Assembly: GCF_026210795.1 (NCBI RefSeq)
Contig: NC_089431.1
Coordinates: 2,914,001 to 2,978,000 of the forward strand
DNA length: 64,000 bases
Origin: Rhizophagus irregularis
Lineage: Eukaryota; Glomeromycota; Glomeromycetes; Glomerales; Glomeraceae
Direction: 5' to 3'
Shown: positions 55,223-64,000 of the stretch, in pieces
Layout of the letters: the number at the start of each line of letters is the position of its first letter
Numbering within the stretch: position 1 is the stretch's first letter
Program-made: the position numbers and the translations under genes
Notes under the pieces: model-generated
Databases searched by the model: none
Told to the model about the DNA's origin: nothing
What the model saw: only the letters and a program-made list of their open reading frames with translations

Positions 55223-57445
55223 CTAAGTATACTCTTCAACACTTTCATTTTTTTCTTGTTTAATTCTTGTCAATTCCATCATTTTTCTTCTTTTAACATC
55301 TTCTCTAGTAAATCTATTAATTAATTTGTTTTTCAAATTTCTATCATCGTTATGATCACACCAGTTTACTAAATTAGCTGCTACTCTTTCTTTTTCTTCA
55401 TTATACCATTGTAATGCGGTTCCTCTTAAACATGTTATTGCTACATTTGCTTTATTTTGACTACATACACCTCCTCCAACATTTCCTTCTGTTCTTCCAC
55501 TTACTGTAAATGCTACTTCAAATTGTCTAATCCAATCGTTAACATCTTCATCTTCTTTTCCACTAAAAGTTGGCATACCTACTATTCCTCCCATTCCTGC
55601 AGTTTGAATTCTATCTAATAAAGTTTGTCCTGCTCCTAATGCATTATCTAATGCATTAGGTGCGAGTCCTGTAACATTTTCTACTATTCTTCTTATTTGT
55701 GCTTCTGTTGCCATATTTAATAATATATTTTCTTGAAATAAATCTTGTAAATTATAATCAGATATTTCACTTTCGTTATCAGAATCTTTAATATTCAATG
55801 AATTATTCGAATCTGAATTTTGATTCAAACCAAAACCTCCTGTATTTATAACATTTTCATTTTCATTCTCAAATTCATTTTTATTAAAATCTTCAGTATT
55901 TTCTTCCCGAATCTCATATTCTTCTGGATCTAATATTTCTCCAATCTTTTCCGAATTATCTGTATCATCATTTTCTTCTTCAACTTCTTCTTCACTTTCT
56001 TCAATTTCAAATTTCTTTAAATATTCGTCTAATATTCTCTTTATTTCTTTTTCTGATTCATTTTTATATTCTTGAAATTTTCTTATAAAGTCTGCACTTA
56101 ATATATCAACATTTCTATATCCCATACTCATTAATCTTAATAATTCTCCATCGGAAACTTCAATTTCTAAAACTTTGATTAGATTTTTTAACTGTTCTAG
56201 TCTTTTCTCTATTTCTGTTTCATCATCTAATTCATTCTCATCTTTTACATTTTCTAATTCTTTTTCATAACAACTTTTACATATTCTTTCTATAAATTCT
56301 TTGTTGTATTCTACCGCTTCTATTGCTTCTTTCTTTAATATTATTTTATTACACGTTGGACATTCTATTGTATACATATAATGCCATATTCTTAATTCTT
56401 CTTCTATTCCTTTATCATCTAATTCTTCAATAGTTTTGTAAAAACTCATAAATTCTTTAGTTTTTATTATTTCATATTCTACTTTAAAATTTATTATTCG
56501 TCTTATTTCTTCAATATCAATTTCATAACCATTCTCTAACCAATAATTTCTGTATATTCTTTCTATATGTTCATCTCCTTCATTTGAACTTGATTCTCCT
56601 AAATCATCTGAACTTTCTAGTTCTCCTACGTCACTTTGTTCTTCAACAAAACCTTTTGTTTCTACAATTTTCTCTATTATCTTATCTGTTAAATCATCAT
56701 TCATCCATGGTTTTGGATATTTATTTCCATCCCACCATTGATATGTTATACTTTTCTGAAACTTCTTGATTTTCTCTCTATTTTCTTCTTCTGCAATATT
56801 TTCTTCTAAATGTAATATTTCTTTAAAATTTTTCATAGTACCATATCCTTTATTCTTAATAGTTACTGATTCTATTTTTTCTAACCATTCTTCAAATTTT
56901 GCAAATCTTATATCTAATTCGTTATCTTCTATAATATATCTATATGTTAACAATTCCTTATTTCCTAATAAATTTTCTTCTGTTCGGTCGTCTAATATAT
57001 ACTCATTATCTTCACTCAGTATGTAATGTTCACATATTACTTTTATTACCGATATAATTCCTATTTTTCTATAATCTGGTTTATTCCTATACCTAATTGA
57101 CCTTACAACTATATCTAACAGTTTTTCTCCTTCTTTTCTTATTTTCTCAAATTCTTTATTTCTTTTCTTTCTACTAGATGGATAACTTTCTTCCTCATCC
57201 TTTTTTGTTAGTACTATGTACTCCATTAATTTCATATATGTATTTCTGTTATAACTCATCGCTTCTAATATTACTTTTTGAAAAATCTTCCAAAATCTTT
57301 TAAACCAATCTCCTATCTCTATTTCATCAGTACTATAACATTTTAGACATGAAGGGTCTACTTGATATTCCTTTCTTAGTTCATTATGTTTCTCTATTTC
57401 ATGTCTATTCTTAATCTCTTCTAACTCATCATATATATCAGACAT
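55223..57445 (-). CDS. Gag with unusually long acidic N-terminal extension
   Basis: A 740-residue frame. The last 170 residues are a standard retrotransposon capsid: MPTFSGKEDEDVNDWIRQFE, ALQWYNEE and LTRIKQEKNESVEEY. The first 570 or so are unusual: strongly acidic, with helical charged stretches, CLKC near residue 34 and a zinc-ribbon-like pair (CPTC about 30 residues before CKSC). The gag-like start NMATEAQIRRIVENVTGLAP lies at about residue 570, so the extension might be a separate domain fused to gag. The protein would form the virus-like particle; the role of the extension is unknown. Confidence 0.85.
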   Translation of the reverse strand: MSDIYDELEEIKNRHEIEKHNELRKEYQVDPSCLKCYSTDEIEIGDWFKRFWKIFQKVILEAMSYNRNTYMKLMEYIVLTKKDEEESYPSSRKKRNKEFEKIRKEGEKLLDIVVRSIRYRNKPDYRKIGIISVIKVICEHYILSEDNEYILDDRTEENLLGNKELLTYRYIIEDNELDIRFAKFEEWLEKIESVTIKNKGYGTMKNFKEILHLEENIAEEENREKIKKFQKSITYQWWDGNKYPKPWMNDDLTDKIIEKIVETKGFVEEQSDVGELESSDDLGESSSNEGDEHIERIYRNYWLENGYEIDIEEIRRIINFKVEYEIIKTKEFMSFYKTIEELDDKGIEEELRIWHYMYTIECPTCNKIILKKEAIEAVEYNKEFIERICKSCYEKELENVKDENELDDETEIEKRLEQLKNLIKVLEIEVSDGELLRLMSMGYRNVDILSADFIRKFQEYKNESEKEIKRILDEYLKKFEIEESEEEVEEENDDTDNSEKIGEILDPEEYEIREENTEDFNKNEFENENENVINTGGFGLNQNSDSNNSLNIKDSDNESEISDYNLQDLFQENILLNMATEAQIRRIVENVTGLAPNALDNALGAGQTLLDRIQTAGMGGIVGMPTFSGKEDEDVNDWIRQFEVAFTVSGRTEGNVGGGVCSQNKANVAITCLRGTALQWYNEEKERVAANLVNWCDHNDDRNLKNKLINRFTREDVKRRKMMELTRIKQEKNESVEEYT

Positions 57446-59025
57446 TTTTTTTTTTTATTTATTTAAACATTTCATAATTTCACTTTTATTTATATTTTAT
57501 AAAATTTTATCATCATTTAAATTACTATTTTATCTTTTACTTCTTTTAAAATACAATTTAAATTTTAATATTTTCAAAGTTCCAGCTTTGATTCTATAAT
57601 TTCTTTATACATTCTATAATATAATTTATAATCTATAATCACGATTTTATAAACTTTCTATATCTTGCGCAAATAAACTGCGATCAAGAAGCTAGGGATT
57701 ATTTATAACGGGCCGCCTACTAACGTCAGACTAATATGATCAACAACAAAGGCTTATTTATACTGGGTCCTCCAAATCGTACTCTTATTTATACTTACAA
57801 ATAACTGTGATCAAGGCTAGGGATTATTTATAACCGGGGAACCACCCAGTGTCAGACTAATATGATCACCAACAAAGGCTTATTTATACTGGGTCCTCCC
57901 AGTTCCATACACAACATTAAACTTTTAATGACTTTTAATCTTTTTCTTATATTAACTTCCAAAATATTTATTTCAAATCTATTTCATATTATTTTATTTC
58001 TCGCATTTCATTTTATAATTCATTAATATTTTCTTATTATAATTGGATAGCCACGGATTTTTAAGCGATCAACGTACTAAAATTTCTGTTGACATAACGC
58101 CCCTGGCGACACAACTATTTCTTCTATTATATTCTTATTCATTTATATTTTTATTAATCAGTCACCTCTGCCCAGGGCAGCTATATATTTCTTTTACTGC
58201 GCTTCATCACGTGATTTACATTATTCACGTGATTTGTACAACATTTTATTTCGTTTACGCAACATGCTTACACAATTTCTTTTATTATATCATTTTATTT
58301 CATATTATTCATTATTATCTTTTACAATCTTTCATATCATTCTTTTATTGTAATAAAATTATTTTTCGTATATTAAATAACAACATTTCTATATTTCTTA
58401 TATTTACAATATCGTTTAATTTTCTTTTTCATTTAGTAACCTATACCGGGCTTGCCTTTACCTTCTTCATAGAAGTATAGTAGTTTACGGGTTTGTCACT
58501 AATAACTTTTCTTTTCTTATAATACTTTTCAAATTTTTCAATCATTTATTAACTTTTTATTATTCACAAAATTCATTCTCATTATAAATTTTTATTTTCA
58601 TTCAATTTTTAAATCTTTTTCTTTTTATCTTGAATATTTCATTCATCTTTTTGATATATACTTTTTCAATATATCGTATATTTCATTTCTCATATATTCC
58701 GTAATATTCCTTTTTCATAATATTACTTTTACTATATCCTTTTTCATATATAGTAACATTTTTCTCATATTTCAGATAAGTCTTCCTTATCTTATCATTT
58801 CTTTGATGATTTTACATATCATCCTTCCTTTCTTATATTTCTTTGATGATTTCTCATATCATCTTTCCTTTCTTATATTTCTTTGATGATTTCTCATATC
58901 ATCTTTCCTTTCTTATCAATTTTACAGATTTTTTCTTTCATTTTCTCATATACTTTTCTTTTATTTCTTATTTAGATTTTGTATGAAGACAACAATCTTT
59001 TATTTTCTCAGAGCATGCACCAAAA
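57446..59025 (-). other. Long 5' leader of the Ty3/Gypsy element with direct repeats
   Basis: About 1.6 kb lies between the 5' LTR and the gag start. It holds two copies of a block of about 100 bp (57671-57772 and 57799-57900) containing GCTAGGGATTATTTATAAC or its close variant and CAAAGGCTTATTTATACTGG. Three tandem copies of a 40-bp unit (about 58798-58915; TTTCTTTGATGATTTCTCAT) follow. No conserved coding frame is seen. Such leaders may carry packaging or dimerisation signals. Confidence 0.7.
59005..59022 (-). other. Primer-binding site
   Basis: On minus, three bases after the 5' LTR, TGGTGCATGCTCTGAGAA begins with TGG, complementary to the CCA end of a tRNA. The matching tRNA would end in GAGCATGCACCA; I cannot identify it with certainty. 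Confidence 0.7.
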
Positions 59026-59598
59026 TGTGACACGCCGCCCATAGGATATTAAGATAAAATATCGTATGTTGCCACCGACGTGTTGAGTTCGTATAATATC
59101 TATGCTTGGTTTAAAATAAAATTTAGTTACAAAACATTAATAAACCATTAATTAAAATAATTAATGTGGCACTTTTTACTCATAAGAAAAAGGCAAAAAG
59201 AATGTGTTAGTTTTTATTAAAGGCGAATTAAAAATTTTATTTTTCCCAAAAATTGAACTGCGAATTTCCTATCGAAATCCACTTGTATTTATACATTTTA
59301 AGAAAATCATTTCTACTATCTACTACTCTTTCTCTCTATCAAAATTCTAAGAATAATAAGAAATAAAAGATGTATTATCATATGACTTTCTTGTTACACT
59401 AAACTAAACTATAAATATAATTTTATTGGCTAATTATTTATCCATCGGCTAAATGTTTATCCGTCACTTACTGCGCCATGTGACTTGTCACGTGACTTTT
59501 GTATTCCCAACCATTTCTTCTTGTGTAACCATATCATGTGACCTACTGCGCCACAGGATTTACTGCGTCATTTATTTATTATATTTTCAGTTATTACA
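59026..59598 (-). repeat. 5' LTR of the Ty3/Gypsy element
   Basis: 573 bp, the same ends as the other LTR (TGTGACACGCC...TTACA on plus). Transcription of the element should start within it and run towards lower coordinates. Confidence 0.95.
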
Positions 59599-60928
59599 AT
59601 GCTCATTATACAGAAGTTTAAAGATACTAATTTCTACAAGAAAATAAAGAAAAAAATATTAGTTATATTTTAAATAAAAAAAAATAAAGATAGAAATGAT
59701 GGACTTTTCACAGTAAATTAATTTTCTTTAGTTTATTTGTTTTTTATTTATTTATTTTTTTTAGAATTTATTACTTACTTTTTTTTTCTAAAATCCTTTA
59801 GAAATAACTGCTTCTTCTAAAATGGCAGTTTAGCAATTTTTAGAAGTATAAAATGATAAGTATTTTTATTTTTATTTTTTTATTTTAAGAATATAACTAA
59901 TATTTTTTCCTTTATTTTCTTGTAGAATTTAGCAGAATAATGAGTATAGAATTACAATATTGGTGATATATTAAAATTACTTAAGCATTTTAACATTTGA
60001 TATTGATTTGTAAAATTTTGGCAAGCAATTTTATTTTATATTATATCCATTAGTCTTGTTAATATTTTAAGATTTCTAATATTCAAGCCAATAAACTAAA
60101 TTTTTAATCTGGAATAATAAATAATAAATGGCTAAAAATTTTTTTCTAAAAAAAAAAAACTGGATAGTTATGTTCAAAAAAACTGATTGTGATATGAAAA
60201 TTATTTTTACAACTTTATGTTATCTAATTATTAAACAAATATTATATAATATTAAATTTATTTTTATGTTACTACTATAAAAAAGTTTTTTATATCAAAA
60301 AGTATATACTAACTTGTATTAAAATATAAAAAAACAGTTTATAAATTATTTTTTTTAATAAATCAAATATTTTTTTTTTAAGAGTTAACAAGCGTAGCAG
60401 TCTTTTTATGAATTTTGCTGATTATATTTTAATTTTCTTTTACATAATATAAAATACCGTTATTTTGATTTTTGAATAATTACCTATTAATATATTTTTA
60501 AATTTTGCTAATAAATTCATCCTATAATTGTATATCAGATATATTTTTATTAAAATTAAATTATTACTGATGATAACATTCATATATAATAACATTTTAA
60601 TTAACATAACTATATATTTTATTAAACATAAGTGTTTGAAAAATCTAAAATTATATATAAAAACTATATTTCAAATTATCTGAATTAATAAAAGTTAAAT
60701 TAATATACCTGTATTTAAAATTTTATTAAAATTGAAGGTAAATTGATAAACTTTAATGTACCATTAATGTACTAAAATTAATAACTTAATATATATGTGA
60801 TGATTTTACATTTATTTAAAAAATAAGAATAAAGCATATTTGATAAATTAAAAATTACATTAATTAGTATCACTAATTTTCTATATTTAATAATTCAATT
60901 TGCATAATTATTGATTCTAATAATTAAA

Positions 60929-61107
60929 GGGAAACCGTTCATTTCACTAACAGACATTTCACCAACACATTTTTTTCACCCCCTGTAATGGTCACGTGTA
61001 CATGCATGGCAATACTTGGGCGTGATGTTTAACGCATATTTATCACGTGATATGTATGTGACATTTAGGTGTTAATGAAACGTCTGTTGGTGAAATGATT
61101 CAGACCC
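60929..61107. mobile_element. 179-bp MITE with 7-bp target duplication (hAT-like)
   Basis: Ends are GGG...CCC followed by well-matched inverted repeats (TCATTTCACTAACAGACATT at left, TCATTTCACCAACAGACGTT inwards from the right). AATTAAA is duplicated on both sides (60922-60928 and 61108-61114). A 7-8 bp duplication is typical of hAT-type transposition. G+C is well above the flanks and there is no coding capacity. Confidence 0.75.
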
Positions 61108-61133
61108 AATTAAAGTATATTATTAACTTTTTT

Positions 61134-61262
61134 AAATTATCTAATAAAAAAAATTATTAAATTATTAGATTATTAGATTATTATTTAGATTATTAGATGC
61201 TTATTATTGGTTATAATTTCCAATAATCTAATAGTCTGATAATTTTTTTATTAGGTAATTTA
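61134..61262. repeat. Palindromic AT-rich fold-back element, copy 1
   Basis: The arms AAATTATCTAATAAAA and its near-complement TTTTATTAGGTAATTT enclose complementary AATCTAATA/TTATTAGATT blocks, so nearly the whole 129 bp can fold into one hairpin. A related copy is at 61838-62009. Confidence 0.7.
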
Positions 61263-61359
61263 TACAAAAAGCTGATAACAGGAATTTGAAAAGTATATTA
61301 AATTCAATAATTAGTATAAAAAATTTACTTTTTTGGAAATTTGTATTTAAATATTTACC

Positions 61360-61823
61360 ATACCATTCCAAAATTAAGCAGTTCTTTTTTTACTATGAGG
61401 TGCTTAATTTCAGATACTTTTAAATAAAGTATTGAATTGTCTTCTATTAGTACGAATTGTCTATATAAAATACTTTAATAATCATCCAATGATTGTTTAA
61501 CGTTATATTATGCCATTTACGTGATATAACACGAATTTAAATATAAATACTATATATGGCAATAGCAAATTCATTAATTTTGATGAAAATCAGTGGCTTA
61601 GAATTTAAATAATATGATGTGTAGCATTGAATTATCTTTTATTGTAAATTCAAAATTTTATTAATAAATTCGTTGCAATTTAGTTGAAATCAATGAATAT
61701 TAATCTAATTTACAAAATTTAATAATAAAAATTAATATTAAATTAATACTGCTTATTTTTTTCAGATACTATACAAAATGCGGGGTGCTTATTTTTGGGT
61801 ACTACTTAATTTCAGAATGGTAT
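61360..61823. mobile_element. 464-bp element with TACCATTC inverted ends
   Basis: The left end reads ATACCATTCCAAAATTAAGC, and the right end, reverse-complemented, ATACCATTCTGAAATTAAGT. Further matching motifs lie inside (GGTGCTTAATTTCAGATACT against a partly similar right arm). No ORF is seen. TA occurs on both sides, compatible with a Tc1/mariner-type element. Confidence 0.55.
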
Positions 61824-61837
61824 AGTATATACGATTT

Positions 61838-62009
61838 CAAAATTCTGCTACCTTTCATATAAATCACTCAATAAAATGATTATCAGATTATTAGATTATC
61901 AGATTATTATTTAGATTACTAGATGTTTATTAATTATAATTTCTGATAATCTAATAATTTGATAATTTTTTTTATTAGATGATTTATAGAGGTAGTAGAA
62001 TTTTAAAAA
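61838..62009. repeat. Palindromic AT-rich fold-back element, copy 2
   Basis: The same type as 61134-61262 but with longer arms: AAAATTCTGCTACC at left pairs with GGTAGTAGAATTTT at right. The central AGATTATTATTTAGATTA block is shared with copy 1. Confidence 0.65.
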
Positions 62010-64000
62010 ATATGATAAATAAATAAAATTATCCTATTTTTAATAAATTAATTTTTTATATTTTAAAATAAATTTTAGTAGAAATTTTTTAAAAATTTTA
62101 AAATTTTAAAATAAAATTAAAATAAAATTTTTTAATATAAATTTTAAATAATATATTTTAAAATAAATTATTATTGTATAAATATTTTAAAATTTTTAAA
62201 TAAAATTCTAAAAGTATTTTTTAATAGTTTTAAGCAAGAATTTTATTATAATTATTAAATATTATATATATTTAATTTAAAAATTGTATAAAAATATACA
62301 AAATAATCTTTTAATCTAATTGAATTTTTAATTTTATTCTTTTTATAATTAATTGTATATTATTGTATGGATATATTTAATAATAATATAATTATTATTG
62401 AGCATATCTATAAACTATTATATTAATTAAACTTTATAAACTTTATATTAAATAATATTAAATTCAGATTTTAATATTAAATTAATATAACTAATCATGT
62501 AATAAAAAGTATAATTTTATATACAAATACAATTATAATAAATTCAATTCTTATATTAAGCATAATGTATAAAATATCAGTATAATATATATATAATAGT
62601 TCTATAAAGTCATATAATAATTAGTTTTATCTTATATCTACTAATTTATTTGCAATATTAACTAGAATTATTCTTTAATTAATAATTAAAAAAATTTAAT
62701 TAAAGTATTAAAAGTATTAAATAAAAAATATTATAATATTTTAATACAATTTTTATTTAAAAAATATACAGTTTTTTATAATTATTTTACTAATTAATAA
62801 TTTAATTTAATAAGTTACAAAATAAAAAAAAAGTTTATTAAATTGAATTACTAAATAGTAAGATAATTATTATAAACATTTAAGTAAAAATAAAATAGTC
62901 AATATTAATATTATTAATATGATTTTACTACCATTTGATTCATCTTGAAATAATTTATAAATTATCAGATTTTGATTACCAGATGCCAAAATATTCTTAA
63001 AATACTTTTATTATTAAATTTTAATAATTGTAGATAATTATTTAACATTTAATTCAATTATTTTAGCTTTTAAAGGGCTAAAGTCAAATTAATTTTAACT
63101 ATTTTGACTTTTTATAAACCTAATTTCAGTTTTATATATAAATATCATATATATATTTTTTGGCCTTTACATAAAAGTAATGTATTTTTATTATGAAACT
63201 ATATATATATAAAGTACATGAATTATTTACATGAATTATTTTTGAAAGTTATATTTTATCTAACTGGCAAATGTACTTAGTAAGTAAAGAGAAAAAGGCT
63301 ATATTATATAATAAATGAATTAGTAAAAAATCTTTGTAAAAAATTATATAAAAAATAAAAAAAAGAGAATGAAAAAAACTAATATAGTAATATTACTGGG
63401 CAAAACTTATTTAATGAGTTTATTAAATAATGGCAATGGCAAAATTATAATTGATATTATAGCAAAATTTTTAGTAAAATGACAAAACTATATTAAATAC
63501 AGTATATATAAAATGTAGCAAAATAAACTACTATATTAAAATCAACAACCTTATATTTAATTCATCAAACCATTTGAAATTAATTGTTATCATTTCTACT
63601 TTCAATATTTTTAATAGAAATTATTTAAATTTGTAAAACCCAAATTCTTTATTGGTTAAAGATTTTTATTTGCTACAAATGAGTTTACACTATTACATTA
63701 TTAATACTGTTTCAAATACAGTACGTGTCAAATAGCATAATGGATTTCGCGTCGATTAATCATATGGGGAAATTTTATCTTTGAATTATTACAAATAAAT
63801 TAGTTTAAATAACAAATAATATATTCTTGATACCTTTTAAATTAACTATGAGGTAAGTGGTGAATTAGTAATATGGTGTGGATCACAATAGTGAAAAACT
63901 TGAATGAAAATTATAATTTTTCACCGGACCGGAGTTTCGGATATTTAAGATAATTCGGATTAAATATTTAAGAGCTGTTCAAACAAGTTAAAAATTAGGA

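Larger units (their letters stand above)
50024..59598 (-). mobile_element. Ty3/Gypsy LTR retrotransposon, frame-disrupted
   Basis: A 9,575-bp element with direct LTRs, a polypurine tract next to the left LTR and a primer-binding site next to the right LTR, so transcription runs on minus. Gene order from the 5' end is gag, protease, reverse transcriptase-RNase H, integrase, which defines Ty3/Gypsy. The LTR ends are TG...CA, and ATGC lies on both outer sides (ATGCT if the terminal T is shared), matching a 4-5 bp target duplication. At least five frame disruptions separate the coding blocks. The LTRs differ at only about five positions by eye. Confidence 0.95.
59599..64000. other. Extremely AT-rich gene-free region
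   Basis: No gene is supported in these 4.4 kb. Between about 62000 and 62900 the sequence is almost only A and T. Four short inverted-repeat elements cluster between 60929 and 62010 and are listed separately. The last 150 bases are less AT-rich and include a short palindrome, CCGGACCGG (about 63924), which could belong to a feature beyond the window. Confidence 0.5.

Noticed and set aside
58043-58480. 145-residue plus-strand frame in the retrotransposon leader
   Set aside because: It is on the strand opposite to the element, is Phe/Tyr/Ile-rich like random T-rich DNA, and contains no recognisable motif.

Overview
This window is nuclear DNA of a very AT-rich eukaryote, most likely an arbuscular-mycorrhizal fungus of the Rhizophagus type. 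The reasons are intergenic DNA of roughly 75-85% A+T (my estimate), genes with many short GT-AG introns (about 45-130 bp), fungal-type housekeeping genes (a Bem3-like RhoGAP, mitochondrial IDH1, Imp2, Mrt4), a lone tyrosine-kinase-like gene, and a decayed Ty3/Gypsy retrotransposon among many short inverted-repeat elements. The species assignment is inference. Exon structures were worked out by hand from splice signals, phase continuity and family resemblance, and each gene closes in frame.

Layout. 1-2.8 kb: AT-rich DNA holding a short poly(A)-tailed retroposed insert with a target-site duplication. 2.8-3.8 kb (+): a kinase gene lacking the end of its activation segment. 4.2-5.3 kb (-): ribosome-assembly factor Mrt4. 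5.6-7.5 kb (-) and 8.96-13.8 kb (+): a head-to-head pair of paralogous two-pass membrane proteins with nearly the same intron plan, including a 10-nt microexon; the plus copy has gained a tail of about 900 residues with two tandem-repeat arrays. 14.7-16.8 kb (-): a NUDCD1-like protein. 16.9-18.8 kb (-): a divergent Brf-family TFIIIB subunit. 19.7-24.9 kb (-): a PX-PH-RhoGAP protein of the Bem3 type. 28.0-29.9 kb (+): the regulatory subunit of NAD-isocitrate dehydrogenase. 36.5 kb (-): a small acidic protein with an RVxF-like motif. 42.9-43.5 kb (-) and 43.7-44.9 kb (+): a NuiA-like nuclease-inhibitor-domain protein head to head with mitochondrial inner-membrane protease subunit 2. 45-47.5 kb: minisatellites, a triplicated block and several uncharacterised ORFs. 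50.0-59.6 kb: a Ty3/Gypsy element on the minus strand with 575/573-bp LTRs. 59.6-64 kb: extremely AT-rich DNA with a cluster of short inverted-repeat elements.

The housekeeping genes do not form a pathway; as usual in filamentous fungi, neighbours are unrelated. The points most worth following are the duplicated membrane-protein pair with the repeat-tailed copy, the NuiA domain in a fungal gene, the Brf2-like factor with its GC-AG intron, an ORF of bacterial secreted-protein character that has no start codon (48.3-48.7 kb), and an LTR element whose LTRs look young while its reading frames are broken in several places. I found no rRNA, tRNA or CRISPR array.
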